Assembly (NCBI GenBank): GCA_035048495.1
Contig: CM068543.1
Location: forward strand, 31,344,096 to 31,408,095
Origin: Euptelea pleiosperma
Lineage: Eukaryota > Streptophyta > Magnoliopsida > Ranunculales > Eupteleaceae
Length of the DNA: 64,000 bases
Reading direction: 5' to 3'
Shown: piece by piece, positions 21,550 to 30,925 of the stretch
How positions within the stretch are numbered: position 1 is the stretch's first letter
Layout: each line of letters begins with the position of its first letter
Notes under the pieces: generated by a model
What the model was told of the DNA's origin: nothing
What the model saw: the letters and a program-made list of their open reading frames with translations, nothing else
Database searches by the model: none
Made by a program: the position numbers and the translations under genes

Positions 21550-22637
21550 GAACCCTTCTATGCCTTCTCTAAACACATACAGAGACACAGAGTGACTCAA
21601 TCTTAAAAAGAGAGAAGCAAATGCTATATTTATTAGAGTATCTATTCAAAGAGCAAGAAGCTTATTTTCATTCACATCTTGTGAGCTTGTTCTCTTCTCG
21701 ATCAAAATCAAGAGCTTGATCTTTACTCACCCTAGGTTTTTTACTTCTATATTCAACTTAGTAAGCCTGAGAGTACCAGTATGACTCAAACACCTTTTGA
21801 GCAACTTGGGGTCCAGGGTGTACTGAATCATTCACTTTCTGTAAAGGCGGGAGTGTTGAAAATTAAGATCGGAGGAGCTGGTCGAAGGTAGGTTTGGGGT
21901 GTACCAAACTGAACAAGCGGATAAGGCTTCTTAGCTGGAAAGGCGCGCGTGGATTCGTAACGTTGACTCAGAGGACGTAGACGCATCGACAGCGGGCCTT
22001 GGCTAAGGTTGGAAGCTGTATTTGCAATGGTGCTGCGTAGGTAACCTTTGTTTCGTTTAACTTTTCAGTTAGTGATACTTTCCGTCTGGATGTGGTCCCG
22101 TGGTTTTTCATTAGCTAAGGTTTCCACGTAAAAATATCTTATTTTGTGTGATTGTTTGTTTGTGTTACGCATTCTATCCTGATTAGATCAAACGACAAAA
22201 AGACAATATACTATGAAGGTATATTTGATTTAAGTCGGTTGTGATAATCTTTTTTCAAACAACCAAATCATGAGATTTTATCCCCATACCATAGACCAGT
22301 AAAACTGTATAGGTATAATTAATTTTAAATACCTAATCAACCTCCCCTTCTAGGTATATTGAGTTGAAGAGAAGGGACCGGTGGAATTTCAATATATATA
22401 TTTTCAAGCGCATTTTGGATCATAGTTGCCAAAAAGAGAAACGAGAAACGGCCTCTAAAAATTTCATGTGATACGGAAAACGGGAAACGGGAAAGGATTA
22501 TGGAATGACAGTGGAATGTATAAGGAACAATGAGGAGATAGTGATGGAAACGATATGACCGCTCTATATCTCCGTAGATAATAGTATTTCCGCATTATAT
22601 TGAGCCAACTTAAGAGATTGTCTATGTCAAAAATCAA

Positions 22638-22885
22638 TTGAGAGAGAGAGAGAGATTACGTCAGGCTTAGGCAAACATGCAAGTTGCCAAGAAGCATGGA
22701 GAATAAAGTGAGTTTCAAGCATCCCCCAACGCACAACCCTTATCCCATTCTCTAGTTTGCCATTCCCGGATGTGGTAATAAAGGGTTGAAAGGAAATTGG
22801 GCGGCACTGTTACCACCAGATTCCCTTCCATGTGTCATTACCCCCCAAAGCTTAGGTCTCGATCTCTTGTCAGGTGGCTCCACCG
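22638..22885 (+). repeat. inverted duplicate arm 1 flanking the MIR157 cluster
   Basis: A (GA)n run followed by about 240 bp (GTCAGGCTTAGGCA ... CACAACCCTTATCCCATTC ... GTGTCATTACCCC ... ATCTCTTGTCAG) recurs in reverse complement at about 32500-32745. Identity is roughly 80% by eye. Neither arm keeps a shared open frame, so this looks non-coding; origin unknown. Confidence 0.7.
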
Positions 22886-23225
22886 TTTTCCTTTCCTGCA
22901 GGAGGCTGACATACTCATGCCATATTTGGAGCGTAACCTTTTGCGATTGTTATGCTTTCCTATAATGGATAGGTGCCTGTTAATATTCCCCTTCTAATCT
23001 CTTGGTATTCGGACCTCTCAGATTCCCGGAGACTTACATATTTATGAAAATTCGTGATTTTTCATTCGAAAAGTGTGGGCTTGATGTCCCCTTCCCCTTC
23101 TCAAAATGCGACCTAGAGTACTACTCTTTAGGGCCCACTGACATTGTGGATGCTTGGTGACCAAACGGTTCCTTGTAATCTTTTCTTTTTCTTTTTAATA
23201 TAATTCTTATGTAGCAAAAAAAAAG
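22886..23225. other. no gene seen
   Basis: Unique-looking AT-rich sequence with an A tract at about 23217-23224. No domain or repeat recognised. Confidence 0.4.
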
Positions 23226-23624
23226 GAGTAAAACTTCTGTCACAACGTTGTGACAGATGATGCTTCTGTCACAATGCACAATACAAGCCACTTGGCACAC
23301 TATTAGTGGACGCTGATCGTATGGATGTTTGATCAGTTCTTCAGTGGACTTTTAAACCAAAAATCAGACTGATTAGTGATTTCTAAGCGATTCGATTGAA
23401 GTTATTTTCACGGGTTGATTTTAACGGTAGGAGTTTGAGCGTTATTTGGGTGCAAAGATCCAGAGATGTTAAATCACTAATCAAGCTGATTTTTGGTTTA
23501 TAGGCCCACCGAGGGACTCGCCAAACATCCATATGGTCAGCGTCCACTAAGCTTGTGCCACATGGCTCGTATTTTATGTTGTGACAGAAGCTTTTGTCAT
23601 AACCCTGTGACAGAAGTTTTACTC
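23226..23624. mobile_element. foldback MITE, about 400 bp (family F1)
   Basis: The ends are inverted repeats: GAGTAAAACTTCTGTCACA on the left and its complement at 23606-23624. The inverted similarity runs far inward (TTGGCAC..., CATATGGATGTTTG, CAAAAATCAG.CTGATTAGTGATTT), leaving a short asymmetric centre. Related full or partial copies occur at 23885-24000, 25030-25115, 40401-40800, 46700-47000 and 54257-54400. No transposase ORF. Confidence 0.7.
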
Positions 23625-23639
23625 GTCTTATAGCGCACC

Positions 23640-23815
23640 CGATTAAGTCTATGTTATCCCTTTCACACGTGCCAGGTCTACTGGGAAATATCCCTGGTTG
23701 GCCCCAGGGAGAGTTGAACTCAGGACCTCGAAAGGTTCACCTGTGCCAGGTCTACTGAGAAATATCCCCGGGGTGGCCCCAGGGAGAGATTCGAACTCAG
23801 GACCTGTAGAGTTTT
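23640..23815 (-). repeat. tandem pair of SINE-like sequence with a tRNA-type B box
   Basis: Two direct copies of about 80-85 bp share GTGCCAGGTCTACTG.GAAATATCCC.GG and CCCAGGGAGAG. On the minus strand the second copy reads CTGAGTTCGAATCTCTCC, which resembles the pol III B box GGTTCGAATCC. It could be a fragment of a tRNA-derived SINE. No A box was identified with confidence. Confidence 0.45.
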
Positions 23816-23884
23816 TTTTTTTGTGTAAACAGACCTGTAGAGTTTTGGCTTTTGGATTTGACCATTATTTTTTGGACCCTAAAT

Positions 23885-24000
23885 TAAATATAAATGTTCA
23901 AAATCATAAATCAAGTTGATTTTTGGTATGTAGGTCCACAAAGAGGTGGAACCTACATCCATATGGTCAGTTGACCCTAAAATGAGCTGCACCTATCATA
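23885..24000. mobile_element. half copy of foldback family F1
   Basis: ATCATAAATCAAGTTGATTTTTGG ... CATCCATATGGTCAG matches the right arm of the 23226-23624 element. The other arm is missing. Confidence 0.5.
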
Positions 24001-24057
24001 TTATACACTCTCTTCTCTCATTTAGTCTTCCTTCCCAATTCCCATCATGGTAAGAAA

Positions 24058-24470
24058 CTATGGAGCTTTAGATACGTTAGGACTGTTGGGCACGTCTTCA
24101 CTGTTGGGTTGAAGGTCATCCTTGTGGATTTCTTCTGTCGGCTGATGAGGTGGTTTACTACAGGACGCTATGAGCCCAGCCCCTCTTTGAGAGCTATCGG
24201 TGGCTGAGAGATGTTGCCCCCCATTCTCATTCTCGTCCCTTAGCATTTGGTCAATAAGGCTGGCCTCTTTATGGTTATTACATACCTTCTCGACCATTGA
24301 AGTTAGGTGTCCACTGACTCAGCCGCAGCATTTTGCCTTCAATCACCCATGGACCTCTAGTCCAAATCTTCTTCAGGTCCTTCTCATTATCCAGCCAGAT
24401 TGTAAAATATCCCCTGCCCAGCGGGATGATTTTACAATCACTTAAGGGTTGCCATAGTTTTTAGGCCTGA
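24058..24470 (-). pseudogene. LINE ORF1-like fragment with DUF4283-type domain
   Basis: On the minus strand 24470 to about 24280 reads QPLSDCKIIPLGRGYFTIWL, then IWTRGPWVIEGKMLRLSQW and TPNF. The WxxGPWxxxGxxLxLxxWTPxF pattern is the hallmark of DUF4283 domains found in plant LINE ORF1 and related zinc-knuckle proteins. A frame change follows, after which a second frame (MVEKVCNNHKEASLIDQM..., 24297-24058) continues to a stop. No RT is attached and no zinc knuckle is seen. It is probably a decayed LINE piece. Confidence 0.65.
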
Positions 24471-25029
24471 GATTTCACCGTTTCCACGTCTACCGTTTGG
24501 AAGTCATCAAGCCTCCCAATAAGACAATATTTACAAAACTCGAGCCCTTTCTCGTATGCTGCTTATTGGACTTTAATAGATGGAAAGTCCCACCTTCTAC
24601 CTGTTTGTAGATCTGAAATTTCAACTGAAGGTTGAGTTGATTTGTGCATTTCTATATCTTCTACTGTAAGATCTCCATCAATCTTCCAATGGTGAATCAG
24701 ACTGTTCTTTCTCCTATTGTGCCTATCTTTTCTTCAGCCATCATCTTCTAATTCTTCTCATCAAAATCAAGAACCTTGTCTCTCACTCGTGGTTTTCAAT
24801 CATATGAATTGAATCTTTGTATTTTTGAAAATCTATTACTACTTTAAAGCCAAACTATGGTTGGGGCACGCCCTTCACATGACGCTCTAAAATGAAAAAA
24901 CAACATAGGAGTTCCTTTCTAGCAAAGCAAATAATTGATTGAATGTCCCTTCACCATACTTTCACTTTATTAAATATCAAAACTTTGACAATGGAGGTCC
25001 ATTGTTAGTTAGAGTTGATGATGGATGAC
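24471..25029. other. no gene seen
   Basis: AT-rich sequence after the LINE-like fragment; no domain, RNA or clear repeat recognised. Confidence 0.35.
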
Positions 25030-25115
25030 AATGTGAGCCACGTGGCACACTCTTAGAGATTACTGACCATATGGACGTTCGGCCCATCCCCACATATCCT
25101 AAATACCAAAAATGA
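25030..25115. mobile_element. partial copy of foldback family F1
   Basis: GAGCCACGTGGCACACTCTTAGAGATTACTGACCATATGGACGTT matches (in two blocks) the left arm of F1 elements. It is truncated next to the copia fragment. Confidence 0.5.
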
Positions 25116-25690
25116 TATTTTAGTATATATCGATGATATAATTCTTACCAAAATCCAAGAGACCCTTGTCTCTCATTTTATCAATCGTATTAGCTTTGAA
25201 TTTATAATGAAGAAATTTGGTTGATCATGCAGAAATAGTTAATTGCAAAATTATTTCTACTCCAATGGTCTCTGATAAAAAAAACTTTCCATTGAGGGCG
25301 AGATATTTTCTGATCCTACTCTATATCGTAGTCTTGTTATAACTTTAAAATATCTCACACTTCCTTGCCCTGGTCTCTCATTTATGTTAACTTTGTGTCA
25401 ATTCTTGCATGCACTGACAATTCAAGACTTTTAGGCAATGAAACGCGCCTTGTGTTATGTGAAGGCGTATTATCTACAAAGAGCAAATGTTTGCGTCTAG
25501 TTCCTTTATTCTTATTGCTTAATTAATTCGATGCTGACTGGGCTGGTTGTACTGACACTCGACGTCGCTCTACCTCAGGCTCCATAGTTTATCTTGGCTA
25601 TAATGTTATCTCTTGGAGTGTCAAAAGGTAGCCCATTGTCTCTTGTTCAAGTGCTAAAATATGAATATCATTCTCTTGTCATTGTGAGCT
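25116..25690 (+). pseudogene. decayed Ty1/copia RT-RNase H fragment
   Basis: Translations across several frames give a YIDDII-type RT motif near 25120 and, near 25530-25680, RNase H pieces such as [21 protein letters not shown] and SSAK.EYHSLV. The DADWAGC and STSG...ISW blocks are diagnostic of copia RNase H. Multiple frameshifts and stops show old decay. No LTR was found for it. Confidence 0.75.
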
Positions 25691-26471
25691 TTCCAAGAGC
25701 AATTAAAATTTAACACAGGTAACTATTATTGGAACAAATATCAAGATGTCATGTTATTTTGATACACCAAAAGGACACACTTAAGTACGACACACCCTTG
25801 TGATCGAGTCTTACATGGAGATGAGTCAAGTGCTGATTTTTTGTGAGGATGATCTTCTCACCACGGCGATCCTCGCAAAAATTCATCCCATTCTAAAATT
25901 TATAACCCTATCAAATGTGAACATAAAGTTAATAGCACAATAGATGGTCCAAAATTCTTCAACTAACCCATTTTTCATAGGGCTAGAAATGCAGGAATGA
26001 ACTGACTTTTTGGAGGATGATCTCCTCACCAAAAAATCATCCCTTAACTCATATCCGTGTGGGCGTGTCATTTAAGCATGTCATTTATGTCGTGTCAAGT
26101 GCAACAAAAACAAATCAAAGCATGACCTGGGTTACGTTGTTGTATTATTAATTGTTCTCCAAATATCGAGAATTTAGCAGATCTCAGATCAAGTTCAATC
26201 ACTCAAAGGCAATTAAGTTGCGCAGGTTCTACATGTAAGAATTTCATAGTTAACAAAAAATAAAGACGTAGTAACTCTTCATGTTTTTGAAAAAATTTAA
26301 AAACATAGTAACTTTTACAATTATTTCGAAGAAATAGGGTATTTGCAAATAAAGCTTGTTTTAAACGGGGTTTTGCAAGTTATTTCAATCTTTCATCTCA
26401 TCAGAAAAACGGGATAAGGAGCGTACATGCCAAAGGCACGGCAATAGTCTTTAACCCTCTCCCAATCTTTC
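25691..26471. other. upstream region of the MIR157 cluster
   Basis: No ORF or domain. A short region with inverted blocks (GAGGATGATCTTCTCACC, 25838-26040) may be a decayed MITE. The 3' part leads into the TATA box at 26472 and probably holds the microRNA promoter. Confidence 0.4.
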
Positions 26472-26479
26472 TATAAATA
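26472..26479 (+). promoter_or_regulatory. TATA box of the MIR157 cluster
   Basis: CTATAAATAGGGGCG is a canonical plant TATA context about 85 bp upstream of the first hairpin. It predicts a transcription start near 26500-26510 and one primary transcript covering all the hairpins. Confidence 0.65.
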
Positions 26480-26555
26480 GGGGCGTCCGGCAGTCCTTGT
26501 TAGGTCATCCAAAAACTTCATATCTCTCTCTCTCTCTGTAGGAAGAGGAGGCCGT

Positions 26556-26649
26556 GGTGATGTTGTTGACAGAAGATAGAGAGCACAGATGATGAAATGC
26601 ATGGAGTCTGCATCTCACTCTTTGTGCTCTCTATTCTTCTGTCATCACC
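26556..26649 (+). ncRNA. MIR157: MIR157-type precursor hairpin 1
   Basis: The 5' arm carries a 21-nt miR157 at 26566-26586 (TT + GACAGAAGATAGAGAGCAC), identical to the well-known plant miR157 as I recall it. The 3' arm carries the star strand at 26626-26646 (GCTCTCTATTCTTCTGTCATC). The arms pair over their length (GGTGA...GACAGAAG.ATAGAGAGCACA with TGTGCTCTCTATTCTTCTGTC..TCACC), and the loop begins GATGATGA and ends TGCATCTCACTC, as in conserved MIR157 precursors. miR156/157 cleaves SPL transcription-factor mRNAs and controls the juvenile-to-adult switch. This copy has TTG rather than CTG at the mature 5' end and lacks the CACACACA leader of the other units, so it is the most diverged of the array. 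Confidence 0.93.
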
Positions 26650-26651
26650 TT

Positions 26652-26655
<4 letters not shown>

Positions 26656-26730
<75 letters not shown>
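26656..26730 (+). repeat. (CT)n microsatellite between hairpins 1 and 2
   Basis: An uninterrupted CT run of about 75 nt, followed by CGCACACACACATGGGAAG, which introduces hairpin 2. ORFs of SLSLS or ERERE type across this region are artefacts. Confidence 0.95.
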
Positions 26731-26733
<3 letters not shown>

Positions 26734-26758
26734 CACACACATGGGAAGAGGAGGCAGT

Positions 26759-26853
26759 GGTGATGTTGCTGACAGAAGATAGAGAGCACAGATGATGAGA
26801 TGCATGGAGTCTGCATCTCACTCCTTTGTGCTCTCTATTCTTCTGTCATCACC
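26759..26853 (+). ncRNA. MIR157: MIR157-type precursor hairpin 2
   Basis: The mature strand is at 26769-26789 (CT + GACAGAAGATAGAGAGCAC), a 21-nt miR156/157 variant with C at position 1. The star is at 26830-26850, identical to that of hairpin 1. The loop reads GATGATGAGATGCA and TGCATCTCACTCC, close to the conserved MIR157a-type precursor. Both arms are intact, so this unit should be processable by DCL1. Confidence 0.93.
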
Positions 26854-26857
26854 TTCA

Positions 26858-26861
<4 letters not shown>

Positions 26862-26918
<57 letters not shown>
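26862..26918 (+). repeat. (CT)n microsatellite between hairpins 2 and 3
   Basis: A CT run of about 55 nt starting after CAGTCTG, again followed by CGCACACACACATGGG. Confidence 0.95.
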
Positions 26919-26921
<3 letters not shown>

Positions 26922-26946
26922 CACACACATGGGAAGAGGAGGCGGT

Positions 26947-26999
26947 GGTGATGTTGCTGACAAAAGATAGAGAGCACAGATGATGAAATGCATGGAGTC

Positions 27000-27003
<4 letters not shown>
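26947..27003 (+). pseudogene. degenerate MIR157 unit 3 (3' arm lost)
   Basis: The 5' arm is present (26957-26977) but reads GACAAAAGATAGAGAGCAC, a G-to-A change in the mature region. After the loop (GATGATGAAATGCATGGAGTC, TGCATCTC) the sequence runs straight into a CT repeat and the star arm is missing. It cannot form the hairpin by itself. Confidence 0.85.

Positions 27004-27061
<58 letters not shown>
27003..27061 (+). repeat. (CT)n microsatellite replacing the 3' arm of unit 3
   Basis: About 58 nt of CT begin directly after GCATCTC, the point where the intact units continue ACTCCTTTGTGC. Slippage or unequal exchange between the CTC of the loop and the CT array would explain the loss. Confidence 0.95.
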
Positions 27062-27064
<3 letters not shown>

Positions 27065-27089
27065 CACACACATGGGAAGAGGAGGCAGT

Positions 27090-27184
27090 GGTGATGTTGC
27101 TGACAGAAGATAGAGAGCACAGATGATGAAATGCATGGAGTCAGCATCTCACTCCTTTGTGCTCTCTATTCTTCTGTCATCACC
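27090..27184 (+). ncRNA. MIR157: MIR157-type precursor hairpin 4
   Basis: The mature strand is at 27100-27120 (CT + GACAGAAGATAGAGAGCAC), and the star at 27161-27181 is identical to the others. The loop has one change (GGAGTCAGCATC instead of GGAGTCTGCATC). Both arms are intact. This is the last unit; after it comes unique sequence with no CT array. Confidence 0.93.
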
Positions 27185-27189
27185 TTCAG

Positions 27190-27779
27190 CCCCTCACTGC
27201 ATACTCTTTTACTAATTATACTACTAATACTGCTATGACGACTCAGAGCTTGTTCTCGTTTTCCTTTGCGTAAAACATAATTATTGTGATGGTTAGCTAG
27301 GGACCCTGATAAGGAAAGAGTTAAGAAGAAAACTACCTAAATAACTCTTCTTTTCCTAATCCTAGACCTGATAAGGTCAAGGGTTTGATCGGAACTCAGC
27401 CATAGAAATATGGCTCACAACACCCTTAAGGTGCACTTCGTGACTAACCTAACCATGTGCTAATTGTATGATGAACTGGTTTTAAAAAAAAAAAAAAAAA
27501 TGGTTGTAATTTAATCATGTCAATTGAGACGATTTGCCTCATTTTAACTGAGAAAAACCCTATTTCTAAGGGATGTCTGTGATTTCATAATCTTTTTTCT
27601 CTTTCTGGTATGGACGTTGGGACCTAATCTGCAATCTCTTGGTTGCATCAGATTCTGGAAAGTTATCATTGTTTCAAAAAAAAATATAATAAAAAAGCTT
27701 GACCACATAAAATTTGAGTTTATTGCTCATACAATAGCCTGTATAGGCGTTTTAATTTTATCTGATTTCATGCAACCAG
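27190..27779. other. downstream of the MIR157 cluster, no further gene seen
   Basis: Probably includes the 3' part of the primary microRNA transcript. Contains an A tract at 27483-27499. No ORF with recognisable domains. Confidence 0.4.
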
Positions 27780-28092
27780 ATCTGTCGTCAATGGATCGGA
27801 CCGATCAGATCCAATAATTAATGTCAGGTCTGGACCTAGCATATATGTTATCAGATGGGATCAGATCGGTTTTGGACCCATCCTTAAGGATCCGATCTGA
27901 ATTCTTATATGTTTATATACCTTTTTGCGACCCAATAAGATTTTATTTTTTTCCTTTTATTGTTTTTTGGCCGCCTTTCATCAAACCTTATAGTGTTTTC
28001 GCATCGAGTCTCAGATTCACAAAGTGTTATCGGATCAGCTCCGGATTGACCTCAATTCAATCTGAACCCGATCCATCGATAGCCCTAGCAAT
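27780..28092. mobile_element. degenerate hAT-like MITE (relative of 37144-37378)
   Basis: Left GTCGTCAATGGATCGGACCGATC and right CCGATCCATCGATAGCCCTAG (complement AGGGCTATCGATGGATCGG) resemble the TAGGGCTGGCAATGGATCGG termini of the 37144 element. No clean duplication was found. Confidence 0.35.
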
Positions 28093-28219
28093 AGAGGTTG
28101 TGACTCTTCCAACTCATCAATGTACGTACATCACCCGTTCATATTCTCCAGAGACATTCATCTCCTTAGTAATGAGGTCGGGAAAAATTTTAGACGTTCA
28201 GTCATAGTTAATAATTAAT

Positions 28220-28614
28220 AGGACTGTTGTTGACCCAAATTGACAAATTAACAAAATTGTTTTGAAATTATAAAAATACCTCTTATTCAACCTTAGAACA
28301 AGAACATAATGGTTTGAGCCCCAAACGTACTTAACCCCAAATCAAATCGTTGTGGTGGTCAACTAGCCCGTAAGACTCAAGTAGATTGGCCGCTCATCAC
28401 CAACGACTAACCGCACCGGAATTTCATGACGGCCAACGGCCAGTCAATGACGTTGTCGATGCTCTTAGAACACTTTTTGGCAAAAAAAAAAAAAAATGAT
28501 TGGGTCGACAACAGTCAATCACGTTGGACCAGGTCATTGGTAAGTCAGTTTTTTCAAATTGTGGGGGTATGTCAAATTTCAAAGATTAACATGGGAGCTA
28601 TGTCAAAAATTCCC
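28220..28614. mobile_element. copy of a long-TIR MITE (relative of 31353-32130)
   Basis: The right arm (GTGGGGGTATGTCAAATTTC ... GCTATGTCAAAAATTCC) and parts of the left inner arm (CAACCTTAGAACAAG, CCCCAAATCAAAT) match the 31353-32130 element. The outer left end is missing. Confidence 0.5.
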
Positions 28615-28953
28615 AAAAGTTTATATTCTTGCCTCTTTACGAACCACATGCTCTCTCATACAAGCAACCATGGAGAAATTGCATTGGCGCTGCAACAGTC
28701 GGCATGGCTTGTCCCGTGATTCTTCAGCAATTGGATAGCCTAAGTCAGTTGGCATATATGCGACTTACTTCATCAAGAACCTGGAACCCTTCTTCCATCA
28801 TGGCCGGGGTGCCCCCTCTTGTTATATTTCCTCACGATAGATCTGTCAAGTTGCTGTTTGTCGCATCGTATTTAGTGTGTGCTCGTCTAACGATAACATA
28901 TACTTCATTACAATCTTGTGTACGTTTTCCTCACAATTGTTTACCTGTGTAAT
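28615..28953. other. no gene recognised
   Basis: About 340 bp between two MITEs. An ORF of about 100 codons on the + strand shows no recognisable domain, and its codons look random. Confidence 0.35.
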
Positions 28954-28962
28954 GCATGTGAA

Positions 28963-29283
28963 TAAGGTTTAAAAGGGCCATGGCTCGCCGTTATAACGGT
29001 ATTACGGACTAGGGGGCATTACCATTTTTTCCGTTACGACGGATTGTAACATGGGCAAAAATGCAAAATAATGGAAAAACCGGCACTAAATTTGACTTTC
29101 AAATTTTCAATAAAATTTATAACGGAAAATAACAGAAAAAAGAAATGGAAATACGGGCGCTTTTTTAACAGATTTTTTTTCAGAAAATAACAGCTGAGCA
29201 ATAAAACGTTAGATAATGTAACGGGGGAGGTCTGAATCCATTATAACGGCCGTTGTTTTCGTTACAGCCGTTTTTTAAACCAT
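28963..29283. mobile_element. MULE-like MITE copy 1 (GGTTTAAA family)
   Basis: Ends TAAGGTTTAAAA and TTTTTTAAACCAT, with inverted internal blocks (CCGTTATAACGG, CCGTTAC...). Flanked by a perfect 9-bp duplication GCATGTGAA (28954-28962 and 29284-29292), the size made by Mutator-like transposases. No ORF. Confidence 0.8.
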
Positions 29284-29551
29284 GCATGTGAAAAACATAT
29301 TCAGTTGGATATATCACTTTTTTGCCACTCGAAAAGTGCCTTAGGCCTGACTATGAAGTGGGTAAGCATGCATGAGCTCATGTGTTTGTGTGTGTGCTCG
29401 TACACATCCCTTAACTGTTTGGTTATTAGACATGTTTGGAACTGAAAATAAGAACTTGTTATTTCTGAAAGTTTCGATTCTAAGAATTGAAATGTCTTGT
29501 TTTTGGTTGCACCATGAAATTTTCAATGAAATCGAATTTAGTTGTTTGAAC

Positions 29552-29981
29552 CATGGTTTTAAAAATGGCCGTTTAAACTGTTTTAACGGCCGTTTAAACT
29601 GTAACGCCCCAAGCCCGTTTCCGTTAAAACCGTTTAAACACGTTTTATCAGTTTTGAAAAAAAACGGCTGTTTTTTGTTTTAACGGCCATTAAAATCGTT
29701 TAAACAGCCGTTTAATTCTGAAAATTTTGTGAAAAAAAACAGCCGTTAAATCCGTTTAATTTTCGTTAAATTCCATATTTTTTTTTTTCAAATTTCAAAA
29801 TTTGAATTTCAGCGCCATTTTTTCCGTTAAAACCCATTAAAATCCGTTAAATTCTATTTTTTCCAATTTTTTTCTATTTTTGCCCCTAGCTGTTTCAATC
29901 CATTTTAACGGCTGTTTAAACGGTTTAAACAGTAACGCCCCCAGTCCGTTTAACCGTTAAAACGGCCTTCTTTAAACCTTG
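29552..29981. mobile_element. MULE-like MITE copy 2 (GGTTTAAA family)
   Basis: Begins CATGGTTTTAAAA and ends TTTAAACCTTG; the interior is rich in inverted CCGTTTAAAC/GTTTAAACGG blocks. Flanked by GTTTGAAC (29544-29551 and 29982-29989), an 8-bp perfect match or a 9-bp match with one mismatch. Confidence 0.75.
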
Positions 29982-29989
29982 GTTTGAAC

Positions 29990-30519
29990 ATCTAATAAAA
30001 TTAGAATTTTTTACCTCAATTTTCAAAATATTAACTTCTATATAAGAGAAATATCTCATCATGCATGCAAATAGTTTGTTAGATACCTACAACATAGTGA
30101 ATATAGACAAAACGTCATCTCACTGTGTATGACATAAACATGAGCAAATGGTCCCGTTCTTTAACCCCTGATAAGCCAAACTTGAAGACTTGCGATATTA
30201 TATCTAAATAAACTAAAAGATAAAAATTATAGAAATAATCATAATATTTAATATAATAATAAAATGGTAGAATTTTGATATAAGTTGCAGACATGTTTTT
30301 GCAAAGTACAAATATTATATTATAATTTTTTCATACGTACCTACACAAATGTGTAGATTTATGTGTCATTCATGCTACTGATCTTATTAGTGTCATGTTT
30401 TGAATTTTATTCTCTTGCTTAGTTATTAACATCTTTTATGTAGAAAATTTAAAAAAAAATACAAATTTAAATCAATATATAAAAAACAATACTTTGAAAA
30501 TTTTGAAAAAAAATACAAA
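29990..30519. other. AT-rich, no gene seen
   Basis: No ORF or family recognised; strongly AT-rich. Confidence 0.4.
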
Positions 30520-30925
30520 ATGTCATTTCAATTGGCATCAAATTTTCCAACACTTAATCCCAAAAATCCCCTTTGAGAAGCCATGATGCCGATCAAATCT
30601 GACACTGTTTCAATTGGCAATGGACTTGATCTGACGCCATTTCAAACGGCGTCAGTTCAGATCTGATGCAAATTCAATTAGCGCCAGATCAAATCTGACA
30701 CCATTTCAATTGACGCCAGACTTGATCTGACACCACTTCAAATGGTGCTAGTTTAGATCTGGTCCTTGGAGTTCGTCGCCAACCTTGCATTTGGCATAAC
30801 GCTTTGACACCAATTGAAATGGCTCCAAAATGGTTCTAACGCCAATTGAAATGACTCCAGATCCATTCTGACACCATTTCAAATGACGCCAGATCGTGGT
30901 TCTGAAGCCATTTGAAATAGCGTTC
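30520..30925. repeat. array of palindromic units (GCCATTTCAAATGGCG type)
   Basis: About a dozen degenerate units of 30-40 bp alternate CTGACGCCATTTCAA and TTGAAATGGCGTCAG-type arms, often joined to GATCTG. Many neighbours are inverted to each other and could pair as small hairpins. No known family recognised. Confidence 0.65.

Larger units (their letters stand above)
1482..22391 (+). mobile_element. 3' end of a large Ty1/copia element (copy A) with nested insertions
   Basis: The collinear pieces on the + strand are an env-like/accessory ORF tail (1575-2059, resumed at 17341-17553), a non-coding stretch, a polypurine tract (18137-18148) and a 3' LTR (18149-22391). An Athila-like element (2060-17339) splits the ORF, and an Athila-type solo LTR (18739-21379) splits the LTR. 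A second, uninterrupted copy of the same region lies inverted at 56105-58725 (copy B) and proves the pieces belong together. The extra 3' ORF and long LTR suggest the SIRE/Maximus lineage of copia; that lineage call is inference, since no pol sequence of this element is in the window. Confidence 0.75.
18149..22391 (+). mobile_element. 3' LTR of copia copy A, split by a solo LTR
   Basis: It begins TGTAAAGAATATTTTC after the polypurine tract; homology with the inverted copy B ends at ...GGAATTTCA (22391). Without the nested solo LTR it is about 1.6 kb, matching copy B (1613 bp). It contains repeated ATCGAT palindromes (18490-18733 and 21385-21465) upstream of a TATA box at 21542-21549. The LTR end is inferred from where similarity to copy B stops. 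Confidence 0.75.

Noticed and set aside
26518..27147. ORFs with SLSLSL or RERERE stretches
   Set aside because: They are translations of the CT/GA microsatellites in the microRNA cluster.
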